Below, one piece after another: positions 38,881 through 50,109 of a stretch of DNA of 62,001 nt. The first letter of the stretch is position 1. Each line of letters opens with the position of its first letter. The notes under the pieces are model-generated. The model had not been told where the DNA came from. It saw only the letters and a list, made by a program, of their open reading frames with translations, and did not search any database. Both the position numbers and the translations under genes were made by a program. This stretch comes from an uncultured Streptococcus sp. (GTDB lineage Bacteria; Bacillota; Bacilli; Lactobacillales; Streptococcaceae): positions 1 through 62,001 of the forward strand of contig CAKPZX010000003.1 of the NCBI GenBank assembly GCA_934215455.1, in the 5' to 3' direction.

Positions 38881-39133
38881 TATTCTCATAGAATCCCTAG
38901 TAGCCTTGAGTTTATTTGCCATGATTACGACCCTATTGTTAGGGGAGATCCGGCGTTCGCGCAAGGAGCGACTAGCGGATTTCAAAGAGGTAGAGGTCTT
39001 ATCTGTCGCTCAAATGGTGCTTCAGACAGGGCAAAATCATCTAGAGGCCAATGGTATTCAGGTTCAAGTCGAAAAAGATGCCGATCAACTTACGGTCTAT
39101 CATCAAGGAAAGGTGGTGCTGCATGTGGAATAA
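38846..39133 (+). CDS. comGE: Minor competence pseudopilin ComGE
   Basis: A 95-residue minor pilin with the prepilin-like stretch VPASILIESLVALSLFAMI. The conserved Glu at position +5 of the pilin helix is retained. It overlaps the comGD gene by 35 bases and is itself overlapped by comGF, the usual compact arrangement of this operon. Confidence 0.88.
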   Translation: MGKLKRVSVPASILIESLVALSLFAMITTLLLGEIRRSRKERLADFKEVEVLSVAQMVLQTGQNHLEANGIQVQVEKDADQLTVYHQGKVVLHVE

Positions 39134-39575
39134 AGGAAAGGTCAAGGCCTTTACCCTGCTCGAAGCCTTGGTCGCTCTCTTGGTGCTTAGTGGGGGAGTG
39201 TTGGTCTTTCAAGGCTTGACCAAGCTCCTGCATGCTGAATTGGACTACCAGGCGCATCAAAAGCAGGAAGAATGGATACTTTTTCAGCAACAATTGCAGG
39301 TGGAATTGGACCGGAGTCATGTTGAAAAAGTAGCGGACAACCATATCTATTTGGTTCAGGATCAAAAACCAATTGCTATTGGCCAATCTAAAGAAGATGA
39401 TATCCGAAAAACAGATGATAAGGGAAGGGGCTATCAGCCTATGATTTCAGGGGTTCACTCTAGCCAAATTTGGCAGGAGGGAGAGTTGATTCATCTGCGT
39501 TTGAATTTTGAAGAAGGTCTAGAAAGGGAGTATGTCTACCATGTGGTACCAGCGATACAAAATGAAAAAAGTTAA
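39123..39575 (+). CDS. comGF: Minor competence pseudopilin ComGF
   Basis: A 150-residue minor pilin. The motif KVKAFTLLEALVALLVLSGG marks the prepilin cleavage site and helix, and the rest is a ComGF-like beta-rich domain. The ATG at 39123 overlaps comGE by 11 bases. It is needed, with the other minor pilins, for DNA uptake in related species. Confidence 0.9.
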   Translation: MWNKGKVKAFTLLEALVALLVLSGGVLVFQGLTKLLHAELDYQAHQKQEEWILFQQQLQVELDRSHVEKVADNHIYLVQDQKPIAIGQSKEDDIRKTDDKGRGYQPMISGVHSSQIWQEGELIHLRLNFEEGLEREYVYHVVPAIQNEKS

Positions 39576-39999
39576 GGCTGGTGTCTTGCTCTACGCCCTC
39601 TTGATGGCAGCGATTTTCAGTCTCTTGCTTCAGTTTTACCTGCACCGTCAGGTCGCGGAAAAACGGATCTTAAAGACGAGTCAAGATCGCCTTCGGGCCT
39701 ATGCTTTGGTGCAATTGGCTCTTGAAAAGAGAAAGAGTGATGAGAAGACATCAGAGATTCATTTAAAATCTGGAACCGTTCAGCTAAAGAAGGATACTGG
39801 TTTTCTTCATGCCCAAGCTGAGATAGATGGCGAAAGCTATGAGTTTGTCTTTCCTGTAAGGGAAGAAAAAGAAAGTAGCAAGAGTCAAAAAGAAAAGAAG
39901 AAGACACAGAAAGATAAGGAGAAGGCAGAGACCGAAACTCCTTCTGGAGAGACGCCAAACGAGACCAAGGAACCATCAGAAAATAGCGAAAAAGACTAA
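39541..39999 (+). CDS. comGG: Competence protein ComGG
   Basis: About 152 residues from the ATG at 39541 (MWYQRYKM); 39532 and 39562 are alternatives. The N-terminal stretch KVKAGVLLYALLMAAIFSLLL is the atypical prepilin region of streptococcal ComGG. The last 45 residues are an extremely charged, low-complexity Lys/Glu-rich tail. It ends the comG operon. Confidence 0.85.
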   Translation: MWYQRYKMKKVKAGVLLYALLMAAIFSLLLQFYLHRQVAEKRILKTSQDRLRAYALVQLALEKRKSDEKTSEIHLKSGTVQLKKDTGFLHAQAEIDGESYEFVFPVREEKESSKSQKEKKKTQKDKEKAETETPSGETPNETKEPSENSEKD

Positions 40000-40029
40000 T
40001 TTTTGGTATGATAGGGTGCGGAGGAAATC

Positions 40030-40983
40030 ATGAATTTCGAAAAAATTGAACAAGCTTATACCTATCTATTAGAAAACACTCAAAGTATTCAAAATGAATT
40101 GTCGACCAACTTTTATGACGCCTTGATTGAACAGAATGCCATGTATTTGGATGGCAAGACAGATCTAGACATTGTTAAAAACAATAGCAAAAAATTAAAA
40201 GAACTAGGTTTAAGTAAGGAAGAATGGCGCAGAGCCTACCAATTCCTTTTTATGAAAGCTGCTCAGACAGAGCCTTTACAAGCGAATCACCAGTTCACAC
40301 CAGATGCGATTGGTTTTATCATTACATTTTTGATCGATCAGTTGGCTAAAAGCGACCAACTGGATGTCTTAGAAGTGGGAAGTGGAACCGGAAATCTCGC
40401 TGAGACTATTGTCAACAATAGCCGTCTCACGATTGATTACTTAGGATTGGAAGTAGATGATCTCTTGATTGATCTATCTGCTAGTATCGCAGATGTGATG
40501 GGGTCTAGCGTTGTCTTTGCACAAGGCGACGCGGTGCGTCCACAAGTGTTGAAAGAAAGTGACTTGATCGTTAGCGACTTACCGATTGGCTATTATCCAG
40601 ATGATGCGATTGCACAGCGTTATCAGGTGGCGAGCTCCGAAGGCCATACCTATGCCCATCACCTCATGATGGAACAGGCTCTGAAATATCTGAAACCTCA
40701 AGGAGTTGCCATCTTTTTAGCTCCAAATAACCTCTTGACAAGCCCTCAGAGTGATCTGTTGAAAGCTTGGCTAACAGACAAGGCTCAAATCCTTGCCATG
40801 CTGACCTTGCCAGAATCTCTTTTTTCAAATCCAGCCTATGCTAAGACGATTTTCGTCCTACGAAAACAAGAAGAAGAGTCTGTTCAGCCCTTTGTTTATC
40901 CGTTTACCGATCTCCAGGATCAAGACCAGGTGGTTCACTTTATGGAAAGTTTCCAAAACTGGTTAAAGGATAGTGAAATTTGA
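40030..40983 (+). CDS. Class I SAM-dependent methyltransferase (N6-adenine DNA methylase-like)
   Basis: A 317-residue protein of the YtxK group. SAM motif I is VLEVGSGTGNLAETI. The catalytic position reads SDLPIGYYP, a variant of the NPPY/DPPY motif of adenine methylases. It always sits between comGG and ackA in streptococci. Substrate and function are unknown; it has no restriction partner here. A weak promoter (TATGAT) and a GGAGG site lie just upstream, separate from the combox. Confidence 0.88.
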   Translation: MNFEKIEQAYTYLLENTQSIQNELSTNFYDALIEQNAMYLDGKTDLDIVKNNSKKLKELGLSKEEWRRAYQFLFMKAAQTEPLQANHQFTPDAIGFIITFLIDQLAKSDQLDVLEVGSGTGNLAETIVNNSRLTIDYLGLEVDDLLIDLSASIADVMGSSVVFAQGDAVRPQVLKESDLIVSDLPIGYYPDDAIAQRYQVASSEGHTYAHHLMMEQALKYLKPQGVAIFLAPNNLLTSPQSDLLKAWLTDKAQILAMLTLPESLFSNPAYAKTIFVLRKQEEESVQPFVYPFTDLQDQDQVVHFMESFQNWLKDSEI

Positions 40984-40993
40984 TCAAAGATCT

Positions 40994-41023
40994 GATATAA
41001 TAGAGGAAGTGAAAACGCTTAAT
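40994..41023 (+). promoter_or_regulatory. ackA promoter with a cre-like site
   Basis: An extended -10 TGATATAAT (hexamer 40996-41001) is followed by TGAAAACGCTTAAT (41010-41023). The latter matches the first ten positions of the cre consensus but not the final CA. It would cover the first transcribed bases. Confidence 0.5.
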
Positions 41024-41034
41024 GAGGTGAATAT

Positions 41035-42228
41035 ATGTCGAAAACAATTTCTATTAATGCAGGAAGCTCTAGTTTGAAATGGCAATTGTACCAAATGCCA
41101 GAGGAAACTGTTCTTGCAAAAGGGTTGATTGAACGGATCGGTTTGAAGGATTCTATTTCAACTGTTAAATTTGATGGACGCTCTGAAAAACAAGTATTAG
41201 ATATCCAGGATCATACACAAGCTGTAAAAATTTTGTTGGATGATTTGATTCGCTTTGATATTATCAAATCCTACGATGAGATTACAGGTGTGGGCCACCG
41301 CGTCGTTGCTGGTGGAGAATACTTCAAGGATTCTGCTTTGGTAGATGACGAAGTCCTTCGAAAAGTAGAAGAATTGTCTTTGTTAGCACCTCTTCATAAT
41401 CCTGCAAATGCAGCTGGAATTCGTGCCTTTAGAGAGATTTGCCCAAATATTACCAGTGTTGTGGTATTTGATACTTCTTTCCATACAACCATGCCGGAAA
41501 AAGCTTATCGTTACCCTCTTCCAACCAAATATTACACAGAAAATAAGGTCCGTAAATACGGCGCTCATGGAACCAGTCATCAGTATGTAGCTGGTGAAGC
41601 TGCTAAACTTCTCGGAAAACCATTAGAAGAATTGAAATTGATCACCTGCCACGTTGGAAATGGTGTATCTGTTACAGCGGTTGACAAGGGTATCTCTGTG
41701 GATACCTCAATGGGTTTCACCCCTCTAGGTGGAGTCATGATGGGAACCCGTACAGGGGATCTCGATCCAGCGATTATTCCTTACTTGATGGAGCATACAG
41801 AGGATTTCAATAAGCCTGAAGATATTAGCCGTATCCTCAATCGTGAATCAGGTCTTCTGGGTGTTTCTGGATCTTCTAGTGACATGCGGGATATCCATAC
41901 AGCGATGCACAATGGAGATGAAAAAGCTAAATTGGCTTACGATATCTTTATCGATCGTTTGCAAAAATACATCGGTCAATACTTGGCTGTTTTGAATGGT
42001 GCAGATGCCATCATCTTTACAGCAGGAATCGGTGAAAATGCAGTAAACGTTCGTTCTTCTATTATCAATGGAATCAGCTGGTTTGGCTGCAAGGTCGACC
42101 CTGAAAAGAACGTCTTTGGAGTTGTCGGAGACATTTCCACAGATGATTCCCGTGTGAAGGTATTGGTGATTCCAACTGATGAAGAGTTGGTGATTGCGCG
42201 TGACGTTGAACGTTTCAAAAATCAGTAA
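41035..42228 (+). CDS. ackA: Acetate kinase
   Basis: A 397-residue acetate kinase that makes ATP and acetate from acetyl phosphate, important for streptococcal overflow metabolism. The N-terminal [13 protein letters not shown] phosphate-binding motif, [13 protein letters not shown] and [13 protein letters not shown] are present. Length is normal. It is preceded by an AGAGG/TGAGGTG ribosome binding region and followed by a strong terminator. Confidence 0.97.
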   Translation: MSKTISINAGSSSLKWQLYQMPEETVLAKGLIERIGLKDSISTVKFDGRSEKQVLDIQDHTQAVKILLDDLIRFDIIKSYDEITGVGHRVVAGGEYFKDSALVDDEVLRKVEELSLLAPLHNPANAAGIRAFREICPNITSVVVFDTSFHTTMPEKAYRYPLPTKYYTENKVRKYGAHGTSHQYVAGEAAKLLGKPLEELKLITCHVGNGVSVTAVDKGISVDTSMGFTPLGGVMMGTRTGDLDPAIIPYLMEHTEDFNKPEDISRILNRESGLLGVSGSSSDMRDIHTAMHNGDEKAKLAYDIFIDRLQKYIGQYLAVLNGADAIIFTAGIGENAVNVRSSIINGISWFGCKVDPEKNVFGVVGDISTDDSRVKVLVIPTDEELVIARDVERFKNQ

Positions 42229-42243
42229 ACTGAAATAAAGTGA

Positions 42244-42278
42244 GAAGGCTGGAGGCGAAAGCCCCAGTCTTCTTATTT
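42244..42278 (+). terminator. ackA terminator
   Basis: Stem GAAGGCTGG / CCAGTCTTC with an inner GGC-GAAA-GCC tetraloop hairpin and a trailing T-rich run. Confidence 0.88.
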
Positions 42279-42300
42279 TATACAAGAAAGAGGTTGTCCA

Positions 42301-43029
42301 TTGAAAAACATACAGTCTTTTATTCGAGAGCACCCATTATGTAAGAATGCCCTCTGGCTCCTTCTTTTTGTGCCCTTATTCTTTCTCTCACAATTCCCCC
42401 TCATCACTATGGTTTATTCCCTTCAAGAAGGAATGGATGCAAGGTGGATCACTATCCTCACTCTCTTGGTGACAGTGGCGGTGCTCTTTGTTTTTTATAA
42501 GGTCATTAAGATGAGCCCTCTGGAGAACTTAGATGTTCGGGTCATAACCTGGCCGGCTCTGGGGAGAAATTTTCTTTTTCTTCTCTTGTTGATGGCTAAT
42601 AACCTGCTAGCCTATCCCTTGTTGAAACAAGAGGCAGGTGGTACAACGGCAAACCAAGCGGCTCTGAATGAACTGCAATCTCATGCTCCTTTTCTTGCTA
42701 TGGGCATGGTCGTGATCCTTGTCGCTCCGATTCTAGAAGAGCTGCTCTGTCGGGCCATTATCCCTCGTTTGATCTTTCGAGGGGCAGAACCAATTGGTTA
42801 TCTAGCCGGTGCTCTCTTTTTTACTTACTTGCATGGACCGAGTACCCTAGGGGAATGGGTAGCTTACGGAGGTATGTCCTTGATCTTAACTTGGGTGGCT
42901 TATCGCTACAAGCGGATCGAGTATAGCATTTGCCTTCACATGACCTTAAATGCGCTGGCTTATTATTATCCGGTGGTCATACTCCTTTGTTTATTGCCAG
43001 TATGGAGAGTTTTCTTCCATGATAAATTA

Positions 43030-43032
<3 letters not shown>
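42301..43032 (+). CDS. CPBP family intramembrane glutamic endopeptidase
   Basis: A 243-residue membrane protein of the CAAX/CPBP (Abi) protease family with about seven to eight helices. The three family motifs are present: EELLCR (EExxxR), FTYLH (FxxxH) and HMTLN (HxxxN). The substrate is unknown; streptococcal members are linked to bacteriocin immunity and peptide processing. It begins at a TTG (42301) after an AAAGAGG site. It lies between ackA and the folate operon but is not obviously related to either. Confidence 0.87.
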
Positions 43033-44135
<1,103 letters not shown>

Positions 44136-45446
44136 ATGAAGACAAAAGAACATCAGTTGGATCTTCGTTGGCTAGAAGCCTATCGTTCCCAAGATCCACA
44201 TTTCGGTTTGGAGCGCATGGAAGCTCTCTTAGCTTTGAGAGGAAATCCTCACCTAGACTGTCGGGTCATTCATGTTGCGGGGACCAATGGCAAAGGCTCT
44301 ACCATTGCTACCTTGTCCCAACTCTTGAGGCAGGCAGGTTTACGGATTGGAGTCTTTACCTCTCCTTATCTGATCCATTACAATTACCAAATCACCATTA
44401 ATGGCGAAGCCATTTCTGATCAAGACCTGCAAACCTACCTGGATAGTTACCAGCAGCTCCTGCAAGCTGAACAATCAAGGGCTGTTTTTCAAGGGTTGAC
44501 TGAATTTGAAGTGATGACGGCGATTGCCTATGATTATTTTGCTCACGAGGAGCTGGATTATGTGATCATGGAAGTCGGTATGGGGGGACGACTTGACAGT
44601 ACTAATGTCTGCCAGCCCGTTCTAACCGCGATCACTTCGATTGGCTTGGATCATGTCGCTCTTCTTGGGCCAGATCTGGCTTCCATCGCCCGTGAGAAGG
44701 CTGGTATCATTAAGCCAGGAATTCCTCTGGTTCTAGGGAAATTAGAAGCAGAAGCCAGCCAAGTCATTGAAGACATTGCGATTCAGAAGCAGGCACCGAT
44801 AACAGCCTATGACAGAGATTACCAAGTTGAGCTAGAGGCCTCTTGTTTATCGGGCCAATCCTTTTCTTATCACAGTTCTAAAAGAGAAAAAGCCTCTTAT
44901 CAAGTAGCGCTCTTAGGTCATCACCAGGCCAGAAATGCAGCTCTTGCGATCAGTATCTGTGATGTACTTTTTGAAAGAGAAGGGCGTGAACTCTTGTCAA
45001 GAGAGTTAGTGGATGAGGCCTTGCATCAAGTCGTCTGGCCTGGCCGGATGGAAGTGGTCTCGCAAAATCCCATGATCTTGCTAGATGGGGCCCATAACCC
45101 CCACGCCGTTGCGCCCTTGATCGCAAGTCTTCGGGAACTTTTCCCAAGTCAAAAAAAGACCATTCTTTTTACCTGCATCCGGACCAAAGCCTTAGAAGAG
45201 ATGCTCATTCAGTGGCAGGAACTAGAAAATAGTCGCTTGATCCTCACGACCTTTGAAGATCCAAGAGCTTATTCTCAAGAAGAGATAAGAGCTGCTGCGA
45301 AAAACCATCAGCTTGAAGAAGTCAACTGGCAAGAGTTTCTACAAAACTGGCAAGCTGAAGGCAATGAGCTCCTCATTGTAACGGGGTCGCTCTACTTCCT
45401 TAGCCAGGTACGACCTTATTTATTAAAAACAGAAAAATCCAACTAG
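44136..45446 (+). CDS. folC: Dihydrofolate synthase / folylpolyglutamate synthase
   Basis: A 436-residue Mur-ligase-like enzyme adding glutamate to dihydropteroate and folates. The P-loop [14 protein letters not shown] is near residues 45-58, followed by the characteristic [17 protein letters not shown] and [13 protein letters not shown]. The ATG directly abuts the folP stop (TAAATG), so it is translationally coupled. There is no separate ribosome binding site. Confidence 0.95.
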   Translation: MKTKEHQLDLRWLEAYRSQDPHFGLERMEALLALRGNPHLDCRVIHVAGTNGKGSTIATLSQLLRQAGLRIGVFTSPYLIHYNYQITINGEAISDQDLQTYLDSYQQLLQAEQSRAVFQGLTEFEVMTAIAYDYFAHEELDYVIMEVGMGGRLDSTNVCQPVLTAITSIGLDHVALLGPDLASIAREKAGIIKPGIPLVLGKLEAEASQVIEDIAIQKQAPITAYDRDYQVELEASCLSGQSFSYHSSKREKASYQVALLGHHQARNAALAISICDVLFEREGRELLSRELVDEALHQVVWPGRMEVVSQNPMILLDGAHNPHAVAPLIASLRELFPSQKKTILFTCIRTKALEEMLIQWQELENSRLILTTFEDPRAYSQEEIRAAAKNHQLEEVNWQEFLQNWQAEGNELLIVTGSLYFLSQVRPYLLKTEKSN

Positions 45447-45454
45447 GAGATGAT

Positions 45455-46009
45455 ATGGATACAAAGAAAATTGAAGAAGCAGTGAAAATGATCATCGAGG
45501 CAGTCGGTGAAGATGAGAACCGTGAGGGACTTCAGGAAACGCCGACTCGCATTGCCAAGATGTACCAAGAAATCTTTGCAGGACTTGGGCAGACAGCAGA
45601 AGAGCACCTGTCTAAATCATTTGAAATCATTGATAACAATATGGTGGTCGAGAAGGATATCTTCTTCCATTCCATGTGTGAGCATCACTTTTTGCCATTT
45701 TATGGAAAAGTGCACATTGCCTACATTCCAAATGGCCGTGTGGCTGGGCTTTCAAAACTGGCTCGTACGGTCGAAGTTTACGCTAAAAAACCACAGATTC
45801 AGGAACGTTTGACGGTAGAAATCGCAGATGCCTTGATGGAATATCTTGGAGCACAAGGAGCACTTGTCTGGGTAGAAGCAGAGCATATGTGTATGAACAT
45901 GCGTGGTGTCCGTAAACCTGGGACCGCTACAGTGACAACTGCTGCGCGTGGACTGCTTGCGACAGATAAAGACTTAAAAAATGAAGCCTATAAACTCATG
46001 GGCCACTAA
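45455..46009 (+). CDS. folE: GTP cyclohydrolase I
   Basis: A 184-residue type I enzyme converting GTP to dihydroneopterin triphosphate, the first step of folate synthesis. The zinc and active-site residues [13 protein letters not shown] and the [18 protein letters not shown] region are intact, as is [12 protein letters not shown]. It has a TAGGAGATGAT ribosome binding region, eight bases after folC. Confidence 0.97.
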   Translation: MDTKKIEEAVKMIIEAVGEDENREGLQETPTRIAKMYQEIFAGLGQTAEEHLSKSFEIIDNNMVVEKDIFFHSMCEHHFLPFYGKVHIAYIPNGRVAGLSKLARTVEVYAKKPQIQERLTVEIADALMEYLGAQGALVWVEAEHMCMNMRGVRKPGTATVTTAARGLLATDKDLKNEAYKLMGH

Positions 46010-46034
46010 TGGCTGGCTATAAGAGGTGAACAGA

Positions 46035-46844
46035 GTGGATCAATTACGGATCAAGGACTTAGAGATATACGCCTATCACGGTGTTTTTCCAGCAGAAAAA
46101 GAATTAGGACAACGCTTTGTCCTAGACCTATGGGTAGATTATGAGATGACTCGCGCTGCCCGCACAGGTGATTTGGAAGCTTCGATTCATTATGGGATCT
46201 TGGCGGAACAGTTGACCGAGTGGATGCAGGCAGAAAAGATCGATCTGATTGAAACGGTGGCCTTTCAGTTGGTGCAAAAGATTTTCGAAAGCTATGCCTT
46301 TGTAGAAAAAGTTCGTCTGGAGTTGAAAAAACCTTGGGCTCCTGTTCCCTTGCCATTAGAGACTTGTTCGGTGACAATCGAACGGGAGAAAAAACGGGCC
46401 TTTATTGGGCTTGGCACCAATATGGGAGATAAACAACTGCAACTAGAGACGGCGCTAGAAAAAATCAAGGATCGAGGCATTCGCCTTCTTCAGACATCCA
46501 CAAGGATTGAAACAGAACCTTGGGGAGGAGTGGAGCAGGACACCTTTTTGAATCAAGTAGCAGAGGTTGAAACCTGGATGACCCCAGAGGATTTACTAGA
46601 GACCTTACTTGCCATTGAGCAGGAAATGGGGCGTGTCCGTGAGGTCAAGTGGGGTCCACGTGTGATCGATCTAGATCTGCTCTATATGGATGACACCATT
46701 TGTTACAGTCCGAGCTTGATCTTGCCACATCCTTATGTGGCAGAACGTGCCTTTGTCTTAGAGTCTTTGAATGAAATTGCTCCTCATTTTGTGGACCCTG
46801 TTCAAAGAAAGCCCATTCGCCAATTATGGGATGCCGTCAAATAA
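46035..46844 (+). CDS. folBK: Bifunctional dihydroneopterin aldolase / HPPK (SulD-type fusion)
   Basis: A 269-residue fusion. Residues 1 to about 117 are dihydroneopterin aldolase ([21 protein letters not shown]). The rest is 6-hydroxymethyl-dihydropterin pyrophosphokinase ([30 protein letters not shown]). GTG at 46035 is chosen because pneumococcal SulD starts MDQL and AAGAGGTG lies upstream; GTG 46026 is possible. It completes a fol operon supplying dihydropteroate from GTP. Confidence 0.95.
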   Translation: MDQLRIKDLEIYAYHGVFPAEKELGQRFVLDLWVDYEMTRAARTGDLEASIHYGILAEQLTEWMQAEKIDLIETVAFQLVQKIFESYAFVEKVRLELKKPWAPVPLPLETCSVTIEREKKRAFIGLGTNMGDKQLQLETALEKIKDRGIRLLQTSTRIETEPWGGVEQDTFLNQVAEVETWMTPEDLLETLLAIEQEMGRVREVKWGPRVIDLDLLYMDDTICYSPSLILPHPYVAERAFVLESLNEIAPHFVDPVQRKPIRQLWDAVK

Positions 46845-46867
46845 TCTTTCTTCTTTGCATCATAATA

Positions 46868-47172
46868 AAAAACAATCTCTGTTCGAGGGATTGTTGAGAT
46901 TGAAGACAAAGTCTTATTAAAAAACTTTCCTTAGGTGAGTACGGACGTCAGCGAACTTCTACGAAGTTCCATGACTAATTATTGAGCCTAAGGTCTCAAT
47001 AATTCCGAGTGCCTGAAACTGTATTGTTTCAGGCACTTTTCTCACAGCGGAAAGTTTCAGAATATGATTGAATAACTATAACGAGTATAATTTTTAAAGA
47101 ATTGATTAGATTTTATTAAAGATTCGTTTCTATACGCTCTCAATAATAATCCCTCGAACAGGGATTGTCTCA
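46868..47172. repeat. Nested palindromic intergenic element with inverted hairpin ends
   Basis: The 330-bp gap between folBK and the DUF1846 gene has no gene. Its ends are inverted copies of a hairpin: CAATCTCTGTTCGAGGGATT (46873-46892) and AATCCCTCGAACAGGGATTG (47148-47167). Between them lie interspersed repeat copy B (46899-46941), hairpins ACTTC-TACGAAGT (about 46959-46971), TATTGAG...CTCAATA (about 46980-47003) and GTGCCTGAAAC/GTTTCAGGCAC (47010-47037), and a right end GCGGAAAGTTTC (47047-47058) complementary to the repeat's start. It resembles a small non-autonomous mobile element (MITE) inserted in a former bidirectional terminator. Confidence 0.6.
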
Positions 47173-47174
47173 GT

Positions 47175-48659
47175 TTATTTACGATACAAGCGATCGTACT
47201 GGTAGACAGGATCCATGGTGACGTTGATACCGAGCTTGCGAAGGACGTTCTTATCTTCGTCTGTCAGCATCACGGTTGAATGGGCTTCACTGCCTTTCAA
47301 CTTGCCTAATTCTTGCATAGCAAGCTTAGCATCTTCGTTACTCATGGCTGTAATGGCAAGGGCGATGAGGATCTCGTTTGAGTGAAGACGAGGGTTGCGG
47401 CTACCCAAATGATTGATCTTCAAGCCTTGGATGGGTTGAACGTATTCTGGCTCGATTAATTTGGTTTCCTTATCAATATGTGCCAATTTCTTGATCGCAT
47501 TGATCAAGAGGGCTGCGGTTGGGCCAAAGAGATCAGAGGTTTTTCCGGTTACCATCTCGCCGTTTGGTAATTCAAGGGCCAAGGCTGGCTCCCCTGTTTC
47601 TTCTTCTTTCTGACGAGCAAGAACGGTCACTTTCCGGTCATTTGGAGTAATGCCCAAATCATTCATCAAGAGCTCAATCTTCTTGACAGCCCCTTCACCG
47701 ACACGTTCAGCTTTGACATCCAAGATAGTTTGGTAATAGCGACGGATGATTTCTTGTTGGGAAGCTTCAATCGCAGCGTCATTGTCCACAATGGCAAAGC
47801 CAACCATGTTGACGCCCATGTCTGTTGGAGAAGCATAAGGAGAGGTTCCTAAGATGCGTTCCAACATGCGCTTCAAGACAGGGAAGATTTCGATATCGCG
47901 GTTATAATTGACCGTTGTTTCCCCGTAGGTTTGGAGGTGGAAGGGATCGATCATATTGACATCGTCTAGATCTGCAGTCGCTGCTTCATAAGCTAAGTTA
48001 ACTGGGTGGTGCAAAGGAAGATTCCATACTGGGAAGGTTTCAAACTTAGCATAACCGGATTTGATCCCATTTAATTGGTCATGGTACATATTGGACATAC
48101 AAGTTGCCAGCTTACCAGAACCAGGTCCAGGAGCCGTCACAACGACCAAATTGCGGCTAGTCTTGATGTAGTCATTTTTCCCCATCCCTTCAGGAGAGAT
48201 GATGTGGTCCATATCGGTCGGATAGCCCTTGATCGGATAGTGGAGATAAGAGGCGATCCCGCTCTTGTCCAGTTGTTTGCGAAAGGCGTCTGCTGCAGCT
48301 TGTCCAGCATATTGGGTGATGACGACAGAGCCTACAAAGATCCCCAATTCATTGAATTTGTCGATCAAACGTAGCACTTCTTGATCATAAGAAATTCCTA
48401 GATCCCCACGGGCTTTCGAGTGCTCAATATTGTTGGCATTGATGGCAATGACAATTTCCACTTGGTCGCGCAATTCTTGGAGCAACTTGATCTTATTATC
48501 TGGTTCGTATCCAGGGAGGACACGAGCAGCGTGGAAGTCTTCTAACATCTTACCACCAAATTCAAGGTATAGCTTGCCATCGAATTGGTTGATCCGCTCA
48601 ATAATATGGTCACGTTGCAAGTTCAAATACTTTTCAGAACTAAAAGCTTGTTTTTTCAT
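47175..48659 (-). CDS. DUF1846 family protein
   Basis: A 494-residue cytoplasmic protein of the DUF1846 family, common in streptococci and clostridia. The start at 48659 ([11 protein letters not shown]) has AGGAG upstream; a longer frame to 48728 has no support. A P-loop-like [13 protein letters not shown] is visible near residue 150, suggesting nucleotide or phosphate binding. Structural homologues have been described but no function is established. It converges with the folate operon. Confidence 0.9.
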   Translation of the reverse strand: MKKQAFSSEKYLNLQRDHIIERINQFDGKLYLEFGGKMLEDFHAARVLPGYEPDNKIKLLQELRDQVEIVIAINANNIEHSKARGDLGISYDQEVLRLIDKFNELGIFVGSVVITQYAGQAAADAFRKQLDKSGIASYLHYPIKGYPTDMDHIISPEGMGKNDYIKTSRNLVVVTAPGPGSGKLATCMSNMYHDQLNGIKSGYAKFETFPVWNLPLHHPVNLAYEAATADLDDVNMIDPFHLQTYGETTVNYNRDIEIFPVLKRMLERILGTSPYASPTDMGVNMVGFAIVDNDAAIEASQQEIIRRYYQTILDVKAERVGEGAVKKIELLMNDLGITPNDRKVTVLARQKEEETGEPALALELPNGEMVTGKTSDLFGPTAALLINAIKKLAHIDKETKLIEPEYVQPIQGLKINHLGSRNPRLHSNEILIALAITAMSNEDAKLAMQELGKLKGSEAHSTVMLTDEDKNVLRKLGINVTMDPVYQYDRLYRK

Positions 48660-48781
48660 GTAAAACTCCTGTATATAAGGGAAGGGTCTGCCACACAAAT
48701 CCAAGGATGAGTGTTCCGTCCCTACCATTTCATTCTTTCATATTATATCAGAAAACAGATGGAAGATAAAATATTCTAAGA

Positions 48782-48838
48782 TACTTTCCTAAGGGGAGTG
48801 CGGATGCCAAGGGACTCAATGGTGACTCACGCTGGAAA
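48782..48838. repeat. Interspersed repeat, diverged copy C
   Basis: ACTTTCCTAAGGGGAGTGCGG at the left and GACTCACGCTGGAAAGT at the right form an imperfect hairpin. These ends match the left (ACTTTCCTTAGGTGAGTAC) and right (CTCACAGCGGAAAGTTT) ends of the element at 46923-47058. This is a short copy, possibly internally deleted, of the same family. Confidence 0.6.
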
Positions 48839-48870
48839 GTTTCAAAGAGAACCTTGTTTTCCCCCTAAAA

Positions 48871-48888
48871 AAGCCCCTTACGGGGCTT
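48871..48888 (-). terminator. pepA terminator
   Basis: Hairpin AAGCCCC-TTAC-GGGGCTT; on the minus strand it is followed by TTTTTTA just after the pepA stop codon. Confidence 0.9.
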
Positions 48889-48902
48889 CAGATCGATGTT
48901 GT

Positions 48903-49967
48903 TTAATAGTGTTTGATCAAATCAACTGTAGAGCGATCCAATTTCTTAACCAATGCTTGTAAGAAGGCTTGCGCTTGCAAGAAATCATCCATGGCATAGA
49001 GGGTTTGGTGAGAGTGGATGTAACGTGCACAGACACCAATAGTGGTTGATGGGACTCCGCCGTTCTTCAAGTGTGCTGCACCTGCATCGGTACCACCTTT
49101 GGCACAATAGTATTGGAATTTGATGCCCGCTTCTTCAGCAGTAGTGAGCAAGAAATCTTTCATATTTGGTAGCATGATGTGACCTGGATCGTAGAAGCGA
49201 AGCAGTGTTCCTTCCCCAATCGCACCTTGGTCTCCAAAGACATCAGCTGCTGGCGAACAGTCTACAGCAAGGAAGATTTCAGGATCAAATTTAGTGGTTG
49301 AAGTGTGAGCTCCACGCAGTCCCACTTCTTCTTGAACGTTGGCCCCTACATAGAGTTCGTTGTTTAACGCTTGTCCAGAAAGGCTCTTAGCCAATTCGCT
49401 GACCATCAAGACGCCGTAGCGGTTATCCCATGCTTTTGAGATGACGTTTTTACCATTAGCAGTGAGAATCGCAGAGCTATCTGGGACCAAAGTATCTCCA
49501 GGACGGACCCCATAACTTTCAGCTTCAGCCTTAGAGCTAAAGCCTGCATCAAAGACGATGTCGCTAATGGCAGGTACGGTTGGTCCACCTGTTCCACGTG
49601 TCAAATGAGGAGGAACAGATCCTGAAATAGCAGGGTATTCACGTCCGTCACGTGTAAAGAGTTTGAAGCGTTGGCTGCTGACAACCATTGGATTCCATCC
49701 TCCGATTGGGACAACACGGAAAGTTCCGTCAGCTTTGATTTCGCTGATCATAAAACCAACTTCGTCCATGTGGGCAGCTACTAAGATACGAGGAGCATCG
49801 GCTGCTGTTGAGTGTTTCACCCCAAAGATCCCACCGAGACCATCTGTCACGATTTCGTCCACATGAGGGGTCAATTGTTGGCGCAAATAATCCCGTACAG
49901 GAGCTTCATGACCTGAGATAGCAGGGATTTCAGTTACTTCTTTGATTTTAGAAAATAAATCAGTCAT
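48903..49967 (-). CDS. pepA: Glutamyl aminopeptidase (M42 family)
   Basis: A 354-residue cobalt/zinc-dependent M42 metallo-aminopeptidase that removes N-terminal Glu or Asp from peptides in the cytoplasm. Metal ligands appear in VAAHMDEVGF (His, Asp) and NVQEEVGLRGA (Glu-Glu), with an intervening SKAWDNRYG. The start has AAGGTAACC upstream, and an extended -10 (TGATAAAAT) is visible on the minus strand near 50000. It is divergent from the DUF4651 gene. Confidence 0.95.
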   Translation of the reverse strand: MTDLFSKIKEVTEIPAISGHEAPVRDYLRQQLTPHVDEIVTDGLGGIFGVKHSTAADAPRILVAAHMDEVGFMISEIKADGTFRVVPIGGWNPMVVSSQRFKLFTRDGREYPAISGSVPPHLTRGTGGPTVPAISDIVFDAGFSSKAEAESYGVRPGDTLVPDSSAILTANGKNVISKAWDNRYGVLMVSELAKSLSGQALNNELYVGANVQEEVGLRGAHTSTTKFDPEIFLAVDCSPAADVFGDQGAIGEGTLLRFYDPGHIMLPNMKDFLLTTAEEAGIKFQYYCAKGGTDAGAAHLKNGGVPSTTIGVCARYIHSHQTLYAMDDFLQAQAFLQALVKKLDRSTVDLIKHY

Positions 49968-50044
49968 AGGTTACCTTCTTTCTGATGCTATTTTATCACT
50001 TTTTCTACAAGGATGGTAGCGTTATTATGGAAATCAATCTCTAA

Positions 50045-50101
50045 AAGCAGAGGGAGAGATCTAGCCTAGACCGTTGTCCCTCTGCTTATTTTGTGTTACA
50101 A
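50045..50101 (+). promoter_or_regulatory. Promoter of the DUF4651-trx-ytpR operon, with an 11-bp inverted repeat
   Basis: -35 TTGTCC (50074-50079), a 16-base spacer and extended -10 TGTTACAAT (hexamer 50096-50101) place transcription start at about the ATG at 50110. A perfect inverted repeat AAGCAGAGGGA (50045-50055) / TCCCTCTGCTT (50077-50087) overlaps the -35 box. It could be an operator, or a terminator-like hairpin for minus-strand reading. Confidence 0.65.
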
Positions 50102-50109
50102 TAGGCACT

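Noticed and set aside
39840..39999. Frameshift or misassembly at the end of comGG, because of the lysine/glutamate-rich low-complexity tail
   Set aside because: Charged tails of this kind are normal for streptococcal ComGG and the frame is open to a proper stop.
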